This document shows, piece after piece, positions 9,657 to 18,860 of a stretch of DNA of 64,000 nt; the stretch's first letter is position 1, and every line of letters starts with the position of its first letter. The translations under genes and the position numbers were made by a program. Source of the DNA: Nitrosovibrio tenuis (GTDB lineage: Bacteria > Pseudomonadota > Gammaproteobacteria > Burkholderiales > Nitrosomonadaceae); the NCBI RefSeq assembly GCF_900109785.1, contig NZ_FOBH01000002.1, positions 124,001 to 188,000 on the forward strand, read 5' to 3'. The notes under the pieces were generated by a model. It searched no databases and had not been told where the DNA came from. It was given only the letters and a program-made list of their open reading frames with translations.

Positions 9657-10529
9657 TCATTTGCTACGTAATGAACGATAAAGTTGCCGAGCTTCTTCTT
9701 CCTTAAGCGTATCGTTAATTTCACGCATGACACTGTTCATGTCGATCGGGTTTTCAATGCGCTCGAAGCACCCGGTCAGGACGCTCTCCGGGTATAGCTG
9801 GTTGTTTTGGTAGAGCGACCATATCTCCATGCCATAGTTTTTGGTCAGCAATTCAGGCGCAAAGCGGCTGAAGTAAGTGGTCAGGTTATTGACATCCCGC
9901 AGCAGCATTTTGCAGGCCTGGTTATTGGCGGCCGCGTTGATGGCTTGAGGCAGGTCAATGATGACGGGCCCTGTGCTGTCGACCAGCACGTTGTATTCGG
10001 ATAGATCACCGTGGATGATCCCCGCGCAAAGCATGCGCACCACCTGCATAATTAATGTGTGGTGGTATTCGCGGGATAGTTCTGCCTTGAGCACAAGATC
10101 ATTGAGCCGCGGTGCGGCATTGCCCGCATTGTCGGTCACCAGTTCCATCACCAGCACGCCCTCATGGAAGTTATACGGCTTGGGCACGCGCACACCTGCG
10201 GCGGCGAGACGGTACAAGGCGTCCACCTCGGCATTTTGCCAAGCTTCCTCCTGCGATTTACGGCCATAGCGGGTGCCTTTTTCCATGGCTCGTGCACGAC
10301 GGCTGTTTTTTACTTTTCGGCCTTCGGTGTAATCCACACTCTGGCGGAAACTGCGCTTGTTGGCTTCTTTATAAACTTTCGCACACCGTATCTCTTCTTT
10401 GCAGCGAACCACATACACCGTGGCTTCCTTGCCGCTCGTCAACTGGCGGATAACCTCATCGACAAGGCCGTCCTGGATCAGCGGTTCAATTCTTTTTGGA
10501 GTTTTCATCGGGGTCGGTGCTGCGCTCAT
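9657..10529 (-). CDS. RIO1-family serine protein kinase
   Basis: A 290-residue atypical protein kinase of the RIO family. The ATP-binding segment is LTSGKEATVYVVRC, followed by the RIO1-type RSFRQSVDYTEGRKVKNSRR. The catalytic loop is IIHGDLSEYNVLVD and the metal-binding Asp lies in VIIDLPQAI. In eukaryotes and archaea RIO kinases act in small-subunit ribosome maturation; bacterial members are poorly characterised. I chose the ATG at 10529, preceded by GGAAAG; the frame is open further upstream but that part is low-complexity and phenylalanine-rich. It follows cysB on the same strand after about 240 bases. Confidence 0.88.
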   Translation of the reverse strand: MSAAPTPMKTPKRIEPLIQDGLVDEVIRQLTSGKEATVYVVRCKEEIRCAKVYKEANKRSFRQSVDYTEGRKVKNSRRARAMEKGTRYGRKSQEEAWQNAEVDALYRLAAAGVRVPKPYNFHEGVLVMELVTDNAGNAAPRLNDLVLKAELSREYHHTLIMQVVRMLCAGIIHGDLSEYNVLVDSTGPVIIDLPQAINAAANNQACKMLLRDVNNLTTYFSRFAPELLTKNYGMEIWSLYQNNQLYPESVLTGCFERIENPIDMNSVMREINDTLKEEEARQLYRSLRSK

Positions 10530-10772
10530 ATCTTTCCGTTTATCATGAAAGCAACTCATACCACGGAACGCATGGAATAAACAGAAAAAGAAATAAACTG
10601 AAAAAGAAATAAACAGAAAAAGGTAAGCCTGAACGTCAGCGGATATGCTCCCGGGCATCATGGGCCCGAGTCTTTCGCCGTGGGGGTGAATCCGGATAGT
10701 CCCCACTGATTGCTGGACGCCGAAATAATGCGATAAAGCCGGGGTATGAACTCGCGGCATCAATCTACGAGT

Positions 10773-11717
10773 TCAGTCGTTGAGCTCCACATCTGTCTCA
10801 GGCTTGACGCCCGACCGAATTGCGGCCTCGGTCAGTGATGGCAGGCACAGCTCGATGAAGCGATAGGCGTACCCACGGAGGTAATGACCGCGTCGCACGG
10901 AGATGTTTGTGGTATTTTTTTCAAAGAGATGTGAGCTGTCGAGCAGGTTGAGCCGAATGTCCCGCGCCGGATTGAACGCCATCGAGGCGACAATGCCCAC
11001 GCCCAGCCCAAGCTCTACATAAGTCTTAATGACGTCGGCGTCCAGCGCCGACATGGCGATGTCGATGATCAGCCCCGCTTTTGCAAATGCCTGGTCGATG
11101 CCTTTCCGGCCGGTAAAACCTTCATGGTAGGTAATGATGGGGAACTCTGCGACGGCCTCCAATGTAAGGGGATGTGTTGATTCCAATGGATGCCCGGGCG
11201 GCACGATGACCGCGTGGTGCCACGAATAATACGGAAACGATGCCAGCTCTGCCACCTCTTCCAGCGCCTCGGTGGCGATGCCGATGTCCGCCTGGCCATC
11301 CAGGAGCATCGATACAATTTCGCCTGGGCTGGCCTGGTGCAGGACGAGATGTACCTGCGGAAATGCCTTCTTGAATTGAGTTACTACCGGTGGCAACGCA
11401 TACCGTGCCTGCGTGTGGGTGGTGGCGATGGTTAGACGCCCCTCGGCCCGGTTGCTGTACTGCTCGGCCAGCCGCTTGACATTTTTCGCATCGAGCAGAA
11501 TGCGCGCAACGATCTCGACCAGCTCCTTTCCCGGATCGGTCAATCCAAGCAGCCGCTTGCCTTTTCGTACAAAAAGTTCCACACCCAACTCATCCTCCAG
11601 GTCTTTAATGTGCTTGCTGACCCCGGATTGGGAAGTGAAAAGAGCATTTGCCGCATCGGTCAGGTTGTAATTCTGCCGTACGGTTTCATGGATGATGCGC
11701 AGCTGCTGAAAATTCAT
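10773..11717 (-). CDS. cysB: HTH-type transcriptional regulator CysB
   Basis: LysR-type activator of sulfur assimilation. The 314-residue protein opens MNFQQLRIIHETVRQNYNLT, exactly the CysB style. Its winged helix includes ALFTSQSGVSKHIKDLEDEL, and the effector domain has TTHTQARYALPPVVTQFKK, where CysB/Cbl proteins bind sulfate, thiosulfate or O-acetylserine. FTGRKGIDQAF is another CysB/Cbl feature. It lies head to head, about 480 bases away, with a sulfate-binding protein gene that it may control. Confidence 0.95.
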   Translation of the reverse strand: MNFQQLRIIHETVRQNYNLTDAANALFTSQSGVSKHIKDLEDELGVELFVRKGKRLLGLTDPGKELVEIVARILLDAKNVKRLAEQYSNRAEGRLTIATTHTQARYALPPVVTQFKKAFPQVHLVLHQASPGEIVSMLLDGQADIGIATEALEEVAELASFPYYSWHHAVIVPPGHPLESTHPLTLEAVAEFPIITYHEGFTGRKGIDQAFAKAGLIIDIAMSALDADVIKTYVELGLGVGIVASMAFNPARDIRLNLLDSSHLFEKNTTNISVRRGHYLRGYAYRFIELCLPSLTEAAIRSGVKPETDVELND

Positions 11718-12193
11718 ATTGTTATTGTGCCGTGTTTCAGATTATTGGGATCTGTGCCTTGACAGCCACCAAGCTGCTGGGGAAGAGGTGTAGGCGCCAT
11801 GCGTCCATTATGTTCTACAGCGCCACCAAAGAAAAGGCGCCAACTGTGTCGGCGCCTTGGAAACCTCGGAACAAGTCAGAGGTTCGTCAGTTACACAACC
11901 GGAACGGAGAAGCTAACCTCAGAGAACAGAGAAACAGAGAAGCTACCCACGCGACGAAAAATATCATCTATTTTATCTTTGCGGAACCAATGACATTTTA
12001 TTTGCTTATCCGTTTTACGAATAAGCCATCGAGTCCGGTGTAGCGACTATCCGATAACTGCAGAAGGGTTGCGCGAGATGAGTAGCCAAGCGGAACGGGA
12101 ACCGCTTGATAAGCTATGCAGATTTTCTTGGTTTGAATAGGGAAGGTCGAATGCTAGATTTCTTCCTGGATTATCTTGATTGGAGGACGCAAA
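11718..12193. other. Divergent regulatory region between cysB and the sulfate-binding protein gene
   Basis: About 475 bases without a convincing gene. It contains a perfect inverted repeat, AAGGCGCC at 11834-11841 and GGCGCCTT at 11851-11858, with a nine-base loop; no T-run follows, so it is not a standard terminator. The region should hold the promoters of both flanking genes and is where CysB would be expected to bind, but I could not pick a specific CysB site. Confidence 0.4.
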
Positions 12194-13204
12194 ATGACTT
12201 TCATCAATTCTCGCCTCGTAGTCAGCCTATTTATTTTCCTGGTCAGCCTCGGCGCGGCCTATGCCACGCTGCATCCCTTCTCGCATGGCTCAGCCCACGA
12301 TCCTGCTCGAAGGCTGCATATGGATTTGAATGACGCGTTTGCCACGCACTGGAAGGGCCGGACAGGCGTCAACGTCAGCATCAGGCTAGCCCGGAATAAA
12401 TCGGGGGAACCGGTGCATGCGTTGGTCGATGGCCTCAATATCATCACGCTCGCTTTGTCCTATGACAAGACAACGCCGGATGGAAAACCCGGCATTATTC
12501 CGCTTCGGTGGCAACCCCTGCCGAGGAATTCGTCTTATGCTTCACCATATACTTCCACCATCGTATTTCTGGTACGCAAAGGCAATCCGAAGGGGTTGAG
12601 CGATTGGGATGACCTTGTGCGGTCCGGTACAGAGGTTATCACATCCAATCCCAAATATTCCGAGAATGGCCGCTGGAGCTACCTGGCTGCGTGGGGATAC
12701 GCGCTCAAGCAATCGGGCGGCGATGAGGCGGCTGCACTCGAGTTCGTGAAACGCCTGTTTGCGAACATCAAACCGTCCGATTCCAAATCCGGAAAGAGAG
12801 ACGCGACGGCAGCATTTGTCGAGCAGGGTCTCGGCGACGTGCTGTTAGTCTGGGAGAACGAAGCCCATCTACTCACCCATGAAAAAGGAGAGGAAAAGTT
12901 TGAGATTATCGTACCGCCAGTGTCGATTGTGGCCGAACGTCCCATCAGCGTCATCGCGAATGGCGGGAGTAGCGCATCTGACGTGGCGGTTGCCTATATT
13001 GACTATCTTTATACACACCCAGCGCAGGACATCGCAGCCAAACATTATTATCGGCCGCGGGATACGGCGGTTAGCGCCACGTACGCGGACCGGTTTCCCG
13101 CCACAGAGCTGTTTACCATCGACGACGTCTTCGGGGGGTGGCATAACGCTGAGAAAGTACACTTTGCCAGGGGTGGAGTTTTGGAACAGATTCAGAGCAA
13201 TTGA
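12194..13204 (+). CDS. Sulfate/thiosulfate ABC transporter substrate-binding protein (Sbp/CysP-like)
   Basis: A periplasmic protein of 336 residues with signal peptide SLFIFLVSLGAAYA after a short basic start. The body follows the Sbp/CysP pattern: VDGLNIITLALSYD, WQPLPRNSSYASPYTST, FLVRKGNPKGLSDWDDLV, SGTEVITSNPKYSENGRWSY and GDVLLVWENEAH. The N-terminal lobe is shorter and more divergent than usual, with HDPARRL in place of the NVSYDPTRELY segment. The start is set by GGAGG eight bases before the ATG at 12194. No cysT, cysW or cysA lies beside it, so permease partners must be elsewhere or absent. Confidence 0.87.
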   Translation: MTFINSRLVVSLFIFLVSLGAAYATLHPFSHGSAHDPARRLHMDLNDAFATHWKGRTGVNVSIRLARNKSGEPVHALVDGLNIITLALSYDKTTPDGKPGIIPLRWQPLPRNSSYASPYTSTIVFLVRKGNPKGLSDWDDLVRSGTEVITSNPKYSENGRWSYLAAWGYALKQSGGDEAAALEFVKRLFANIKPSDSKSGKRDATAAFVEQGLGDVLLVWENEAHLLTHEKGEEKFEIIVPPVSIVAERPISVIANGGSSASDVAVAYIDYLYTHPAQDIAAKHYYRPRDTAVSATYADRFPATELFTIDDVFGGWHNAEKVHFARGGVLEQIQSN

Positions 13205-13551
13205 GTTTCGGATGTTGGCGTAAAAGCGGGCGGCCTGCGTGCGTTCGTCACAATAATTGCTTGACACCATTTTTGGGATCACACTAATTTTTACGCGTGC
13301 GTTTGCGAAGCTGCCGAGCTGGCTGAATACATTGCGGCATTTTACTGCTGTGGCAGCATGCTGGAGTGTGTTCCCCCGATCCGAAGTGTGTTTGCCCGAT
13401 CTTGCCTTTTGAGGACCATGACCTATATTAATAACGGGAGCGGAGGTGCGGCACGTTTCCCGGACGTTTGGGTTGCCTTTCGTCCCGCTTCTGATGGGAT
13501 TATTGGGTAGTCTTTCAGGTGAACTAACGAACAGGGGACAGGGAGGCACAC
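13205..13551. other. Intergenic stretch without a recognised gene
   Basis: About 350 bases. Frames on both strands are short or look like shadows. A GGGAGG ribosome site at the right end belongs to the next gene. No repeat or terminator was evident. Confidence 0.35.
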
Positions 13552-13950
13552 ATGCAAGCAAACCAGGCTGCCAGCCAGCCGCCGAATTTGTACCAGCTCA
13601 GCGGCAAGCACCTCAACATTACGTACTCGACCAGTGGTATAGATGGAAAGCCGCATTTCAGTTACCAGGATCTGCAACAAACGCTGAGCTTTACCGGCGA
13701 TGAGATCCGTAGTGTCGAGACCGAGATCGGGACACTTGTCAGTGTCACCATCCGCATGACTGTCGATACCGGGGGAACGACTTTCAGTCTTCTGCTTCCG
13801 CGTGTGAACATACCGGGAGAGCAATCTGTACCGATACAGACTACCGGTATTACAACTCTTCACAGGTTTTCGATTCTGCCGATAAATGGACAACTGGACT
13901 TCTACACAGTAACCTGGCTTCACGGATCGGCCGCACGGGTGTTTTTTTAG
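13552..13950 (+). CDS. Hypothetical beta-rich protein
   Basis: A 132-residue protein with no signal peptide or membrane segment. Alternating hydrophobic residues (LNITYSTSGIDGKPHFSYQD, TLSFTGDEIRSVETEIGTLV) suggest an all-beta fold. I do not recognise a named family. GGGAGG stands a few bases before the ATG and codon use is like that of the neighbours, so it is very likely a real gene. It is not obviously linked to the flanking sulfate-binding or ygfX genes. Confidence 0.7.
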   Translation: MQANQAASQPPNLYQLSGKHLNITYSTSGIDGKPHFSYQDLQQTLSFTGDEIRSVETEIGTLVSVTIRMTVDTGGTTFSLLLPRVNIPGEQSVPIQTTGITTLHRFSILPINGQLDFYTVTWLHGSAARVFF

Positions 13951-14042
13951 ATCAGTCAAAAAAGCAAATAAAAATAGCGATTGACGGAAGCGGGAGCAAT
14001 CCGGCAAGCTGCATCAAGCAGCGCTGCAGGTACGATTTTGCA

Positions 14043-14540
14043 TCAATTCCGCCCAGGGTCGGTTGTTCTTTTTTGTTCTTTCACTTTTGGGTCTTTCCAC
14101 TTCCATCGCAACAGCACCCGCAGGCGGCGAAATTCGTCCGCATCGATTCCGTCCGGAAGAATTACAATGCTGCGAGCAAAGCGTCTCCTCCACGATTTCG
14201 GATGCACCAGCGGTCTAAGTTCAAGGACAGTCAGATAAGGTGCCACAAAGCTGCTGCCAAGCAGCACACAGGCGAAACGTTCACCGCTTTTTGTTTCAAG
14301 CGTGCAAGACATTTCATCCGAAGCCCCTGACTCCAGCTGCAGCCCCTTTATCGATCCCGGTGAGGTTAGCCAGGCGTAATATCGTTCGTAATAGACTAGG
14401 CTGGCAACCAGCAGCGTGCTCCCCACCAGCTTGACCATCACCGGCAATGTGAGCGGCCATAGCAGTGCGATAGCGCTGAAATGAGCGAAACCCAGTGCTA
14501 CTGCCAGGCGTTTGGAGGGTTTGAGGTGGACGATGAGCAA
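14043..14540 (-). CDS. YgfX/CptA-like membrane protein
   Basis: A 165-residue protein with two adjacent N-terminal membrane helices (LAVALGFAHFSAIALLWPLT and VMVKLVGSTLLVASLVYYERY), followed by a cytoplasmic beta-rich domain ending VILPDGIDADEFRRLRVLLR. This layout and the opening HLKPSKRLA match YgfX (CptA), the inner-membrane partner of SdhE in E. coli, described as affecting FtsZ and MreB. It diverges from ygfZ, as in enterobacteria, but sdhE is absent here. The only usable start seems to be the TTG at 14540; the frame is open about 45 bases more upstream without a better start. Confidence 0.72.
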   Translation of the reverse strand: MLIVHLKPSKRLAVALGFAHFSAIALLWPLTLPVMVKLVGSTLLVASLVYYERYYAWLTSPGSIKGLQLESGASDEMSCTLETKSGERFACVLLGSSFVAPYLTVLELRPLVHPKSWRRRFARSIVILPDGIDADEFRRLRVLLRWKWKDPKVKEQKRTTDPGRN

Positions 14541-14671
14541 AGGCGGAATGATAAGGAAGATAAAGCGAAAGCCATAACGCCATTATCTCATTCCAGGCAA
14601 TTAGCGGTTTATCGGGAACTGTATTGGCCGTATAATTGATTTTAAATTGTTTTCATATTGTATTGTCCTGC

Positions 14672-15745
14672 ATGAATCCCAACTGGCAAGCTTATCTGCA
14701 AAGCCGTCACGCAAGCATCCAGGACGGCCGGGCCATTCATTATGGAAATGCTGCCGCCGAGCTTGCAAGCATTGGGTCGGCGAGTGTGCTTGTCGATCTT
14801 TCGCATTTGGGTCTGATCAGTTTTTCGGGCGAGGATGCCCAGTCTTTCTTGCAAGGACAATTGAGTTGCGACGTAAGGTTAGCCACTCCCTCTGCTGCGG
14901 TCTATGGGAGCTATTGCAACCCGAAGGGCAGGATGCTGGCAAGTTTTTTGCTATGGGGCGACAATGGAGGGGGTTATGTCATGCAATTACCGGCGGCGTT
15001 ACAGCCAGCCATTCAAAAGCGCTTATTCCTGTATGTGCTTCGCGCCAAAGTCAGATTGGCTGACAGCAGCGACCCCCTCGTGCGCATCGGCGTGGCGGGC
15101 AGCGATGCCGATGCGTTAATCGCCAAGGTTCTGGACAAGGTCCCCGACCGCGACCTCGGCATGTTTCATGGTGAAAAGGGGAGTGTGCTTCGCCTTGCCG
15201 AGGATCGTTTTGAACTGCTTGTCAAGGCAGAGCAGGGCCCTGAGGTATGGGAAGGCTTGAGCAAGAACGCGGTGCCGGTTGGGGCGCCCTGTTGGGACTG
15301 GCTGCAAATAAAAGCCGGCATCCCGGTGATCACGCCCGCTACCCAGGAGCAATTCATACCCCAGATGGCAAATCTGGACGCCATCGGCGGAATAAGTTTT
15401 CAGAAAGGATGCTATCCTGGCCAGGAAATCGTCGCCCGTAGCCAGTATCTGGGTAAAATCAAACGCCGCATGTACCTCGCCAATGTTCAGCCGATGGTAC
15501 CGGAAACTCCCGTTGAAGCCGGGGATGAACTGTTCAGTGTGGACATGGGGGAACAATCCAGCGGTATGGTGGTCAACGCAACAGCATCGCCAAACGGGGG
15601 ATTCGATATGCTGGCTGTTATTCAGACCAGCAGTATCGAGGCCGGAAACATTCACTGGAAGGCCCTGGATGGTCCCGCGCTGGAGATTATGCCACTACCT
15701 TATTCACAAACCTTTAAGCCCGCCAATCCGCCTGCCAATCGTTGA
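14672..15745 (+). CDS. ygfZ: Folate-binding Fe-S cluster assembly protein YgfZ
   Basis: A 357-residue member of the glycine-cleavage T-protein fold (YgfZ/GcvT/IBA57) that uses tetrahydrofolate to help make or repair iron-sulfur clusters. The signature K-G-C-Y-x-G-Q-E is present as FQKGCYPGQEIVARSQYLGK. Other landmarks are FLQGQLSCDV and YCNPKGRMLASFLLW near the N-terminus. I chose the ATG at 14672; a TTG further up would add twelve hydrophobic residues that do not fit the family. It is divergent to the ygfX-like gene. Confidence 0.94.
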   Translation: MNPNWQAYLQSRHASIQDGRAIHYGNAAAELASIGSASVLVDLSHLGLISFSGEDAQSFLQGQLSCDVRLATPSAAVYGSYCNPKGRMLASFLLWGDNGGGYVMQLPAALQPAIQKRLFLYVLRAKVRLADSSDPLVRIGVAGSDADALIAKVLDKVPDRDLGMFHGEKGSVLRLAEDRFELLVKAEQGPEVWEGLSKNAVPVGAPCWDWLQIKAGIPVITPATQEQFIPQMANLDAIGGISFQKGCYPGQEIVARSQYLGKIKRRMYLANVQPMVPETPVEAGDELFSVDMGEQSSGMVVNATASPNGGFDMLAVIQTSSIEAGNIHWKALDGPALEIMPLPYSQTFKPANPPANR

Positions 15746-16067
15746 GAAACATACATAACCATGCGCAAGTTTTTCACCGCCATGCAATTGTTCAAAGGTT
15801 CTTCAAGGGTTTCCCCGGGATAAATACATCACTACCCTGGGGTTAGCTTAGTCAAATATTCCGTCGTATAGGCCAAGCGCGTCAATGACTCGTCTGGAAC
15901 TATGTCGATGTGGGACAGCCATGCGGAAGAATATTCCTGAGAACCTTGCTTAAGCCCATACCGCAGTATTTTTAGTGCTCCGCGGCGGGAAATCGAAAAG
16001 ATAGCGAAAAAAGCGTTCTAGAGAATAAAGCGTTCTCTTATTTTCCCCCATCCGATGCATACTGAAG
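15746..16067. other. Intergenic region upstream of the pel locus
   Basis: About 320 bases between ygfZ and pelA. It probably holds the pel promoter. The sequence is AT-rich near 16000-16040, but I could not assign promoter boxes, and I saw no FleQ-like or other known operator. No gene is apparent. Confidence 0.35.
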
Positions 16068-18860
16068 ATGCATGCCAAAAGTAAACAGAGGTGCGTTCAA
16101 CGCGATATGTTTTCCACTCGTTTCCGTATGTGGTGGCTTTTATTGCCATTCATATTGATGACATCGGCTGTATCTGCCGATGTGCTCGAACAGCGTGATA
16201 TTGCTTTTTACTATGGCAGTCGCCCGCCTGTCGATGATTTGCGTCACTTTGACCAGATTGTCATTCAGCCGAGCCAGGTGTTGCCGCATGAGAAAGCAGC
16301 ATTATTAAAGCTGGATTCGCTGATATTTGCCTATGTTTCATTTGGTGAGATTGCCCGTAATAGCGAGGATATGCCGCGCATCAAAACGAGCTGGTCAATC
16401 GGCGTGAATCCGGCATGGAACAGCCTGGTGATGAATATGAACGATCCCGGCTGGCACGAATACCTTCTGGAACATCATTTCGCCCGCTTGTGGCGTGAGG
16501 GCTACCGCGCGTTTTTCCTGGATACTGTCGACAGTTACCTGATTGTAACGGCTGAAGGCAAGCAACGCGAGGAGCAGGAGACGGGACTGGTTGCGTTGCT
16601 GGCGGAGGTAAAGCGCCGCTTTCCCGGCTGCAAACTCATTCTCAACCGTGGTTTCGAGGTGCTGGACCGCGCCAGTCAATATGCCGACGGTATGGTTGCC
16701 GAATCGCTTTTTCACGGGTTTGACCCGGTTACTGGAAAGCACGCGCCGACCAAGGAGGAAAACAGGACATGGCTTCTCAATCAGTTGTCACGCGCGCAAA
16801 ACGAATTCAAGGTGCCGGTTACGGTGCTCGACTACGTCGAGCCGGGCAACTGGGCTGAAGCGGAAAAGACGGCGCGCGAAATCGTCAAGCTCGGGTTCAT
16901 GCCGTGGGTTGCCAATGGCGATCTGACGTGGCTGGGGCAAGGCCGGTTGCGTCTGGCCCCGCGTAAATTGCTGGCTATCGTCAACGGTTCGCCGGCTCAA
17001 CAAATGGATCATGAGCTATTCCGGCATGCAGCCATGCCTCTGGAATATCTTGGCCTGGCGCTGGACTATTGGTATATCGATCAGCTTTCGTTGCCCATCG
17101 AGCCGCTTGTTGGACGCTACGCGGGAGTTATCGCATGGCTGGGAGAAGACAGCAGTATCAGTATCGGCGAAAGTAGTACTGGCCGCTATGAGAGTACCTG
17201 CGCGCGTTTGAAAGCCGAAGTCGATGCCGGATTGCCCATGGTATTCATGGGCCATTTGCCGGCCGGGGACGCTTGCAGGAATCTGATCGATTATCAGGGA
17301 GAACTGCAGCCCACCACGCGCGCGCTTAAGCTGGGCAGCGCGGGCGAGCGGCTGGGACGGCCCAACACGGCGCCGGTCGTAGGTAGCGGCACGCCGGATA
17401 TCCGTGTTCGGGACAGGAATGAGGCATGGCTGACGTTGAGCGACGGCGACAAACTGTTTCACCCCGTTGCGGTGGGCGCATGGGGAGGCTATGCACTGCA
17501 CCCGCACATCCTGAGCGAAAGTGCGTCGGGTCGCCGCGAATGGCTGCTGGATCCCTTTTCTTTTTTTCAGGCGGCGCTGCGCCTGCCCGCGCAGCCCGTA
17601 TTCGACCTGACAACCGAAAATGGCCGTCGCCTGGGCATTATAGAAGTGCGCGGCGATCGCCTGTTCGAAAAAGACGAGCATGGTGTTGAAGCAATCGACC
17701 GGCTTCGGGCATGGGTGGAAAGAAATGGCGCTCCTGTTACGCTGGGTGTTATCGAAGCCGAAGCGGATAATGAAGAGCGGCGTAGCAAAGTTCGGCACCT
17801 GGCTTCCATGCCGCAGGTCCGCTTGGCGAGCCACACGTACAGCCATCCTTTCTACTGGGGAGTGTTCGAGGGAAAGACGGATGCAAACCAGCAGCCTTAT
17901 CGCTACAGTGTTTTTATGGACGGCTATGCGGCGGATATCACGCGGGAAACAGAGGGTACCGTCGAATTTCTAAAGTCGATGGCGCCTGATTCACCATTAC
18001 TGCTGATATGGTCCGGTGACGGCAGACCCGGGCCTGCGGCCCTGGCGGCAACGCACAAGGGAGGCCTGCCTCATTATGGTGGAGGCGGCTTGCGCTGGCA
18101 GAGCGGTTCGTTATCTTTAGCTGATCTTTCTCCCGCACTGCGGCCCACCGAGTGGGGTACACAGATCCTGACACCCCTGACGGGCGAACCGTTGTTCGCA
18201 CAGCTCTGGTATGGGGAAGCTTTGAATTTCGGCAAGATAAGCGAATGGAACAGGCAGCTCGATTCCGCGCGGCGGCTGCGCATCTCGTCCATATCCGTTC
18301 ACGCCGATGCGCTATTGCATGCGCGCGGCATGGAGCTTCTCGACGCGCTTGCCGATGAGCAGCGCAAGGAAAATACGCTGAGTATCTGGGTCGACGAATA
18401 CGTCACGCGTGCGCGGGCTTTTCAGACAGCAAGCGTCGCGCGCGACCTCAATGGCAACTGGATGCTTTTCGGCGATGCGCTCAGGACGGTTCGATTACCC
18501 GCTTCGGAAATGCTTCCCGAAATCTCAACCGATGTCGTGGGATATTCCGACCGCAACAGCGATCGCTATATCTACCTTGCACGCAATCATGCGATTCTCA
18601 AGCCCAGGCGCGAAGGGCAGACTGATGCCCCGGTTTTGCGACTGCTTCACGCCAGCGCGCCCTTGAAATCATGGCATCTCAACGCCGATGGCACGGCCAC
18701 GATTTTATTTGAGCCGCGCGGGGATGTGACGCTTGCGGTTCCTGCTTCCTGCCTGCTCAGTTCGGATGGTGAAATGCTGTCGGCTGTGCGCCAGGGTTCA
18801 CATTCCCTCTTCAATGTCTCCACCGCTAACGCCTCAGGGGAATTTCGGCTTGAGTGTTGA
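16068..18860 (+). CDS. pelA: PelA: Pel polysaccharide hydrolase/deacetylase
   Basis: A periplasmic enzyme of 930 residues that trims and deacetylates the Pel polymer. A signal peptide, WWLLLPFILMTSAVSA, follows the start. The hydrolase domain (about 35-290) has DIAFYYGSRPP, FFLDTVDSYL and MVAESLFHGFD, where E212 is the likely catalytic acid. The deacetylase domain (about 520-800) has metal-binding histidines in ASHTYSHPFYW (H589, H593). At the site of the usual Asp-x-Asp, it reads VRGDR, with Arg at 528 and Asp at 530. The ATG at 16107 is an alternative start giving a shorter signal peptide. pelB overlaps the 3' end. Confidence 0.92.
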   Translation: MHAKSKQRCVQRDMFSTRFRMWWLLLPFILMTSAVSADVLEQRDIAFYYGSRPPVDDLRHFDQIVIQPSQVLPHEKAALLKLDSLIFAYVSFGEIARNSEDMPRIKTSWSIGVNPAWNSLVMNMNDPGWHEYLLEHHFARLWREGYRAFFLDTVDSYLIVTAEGKQREEQETGLVALLAEVKRRFPGCKLILNRGFEVLDRASQYADGMVAESLFHGFDPVTGKHAPTKEENRTWLLNQLSRAQNEFKVPVTVLDYVEPGNWAEAEKTAREIVKLGFMPWVANGDLTWLGQGRLRLAPRKLLAIVNGSPAQQMDHELFRHAAMPLEYLGLALDYWYIDQLSLPIEPLVGRYAGVIAWLGEDSSISIGESSTGRYESTCARLKAEVDAGLPMVFMGHLPAGDACRNLIDYQGELQPTTRALKLGSAGERLGRPNTAPVVGSGTPDIRVRDRNEAWLTLSDGDKLFHPVAVGAWGGYALHPHILSESASGRREWLLDPFSFFQAALRLPAQPVFDLTTENGRRLGIIEVRGDRLFEKDEHGVEAIDRLRAWVERNGAPVTLGVIEAEADNEERRSKVRHLASMPQVRLASHTYSHPFYWGVFEGKTDANQQPYRYSVFMDGYAADITRETEGTVEFLKSMAPDSPLLLIWSGDGRPGPAALAATHKGGLPHYGGGGLRWQSGSLSLADLSPALRPTEWGTQILTPLTGEPLFAQLWYGEALNFGKISEWNRQLDSARRLRISSISVHADALLHARGMELLDALADEQRKENTLSIWVDEYVTRARAFQTASVARDLNGNWMLFGDALRTVRLPASEMLPEISTDVVGYSDRNSDRYIYLARNHAILKPRREGQTDAPVLRLLHASAPLKSWHLNADGTATILFEPRGDVTLAVPASCLLSSDGEMLSAVRQGSHSLFNVSTANASGEFRLEC

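Noticed and set aside
11834-11858. Perfect GGCGCC hairpin as a terminator
   Set aside because: No T-run on either side and it lies upstream of both flanking genes, so it is kept only as an unexplained inverted repeat.
13423-14007. 194-codon minus-strand frame over the gene at 13552
   Set aside because: It is antisense to a frame with a good ribosome site and protein-like composition, and has none itself.
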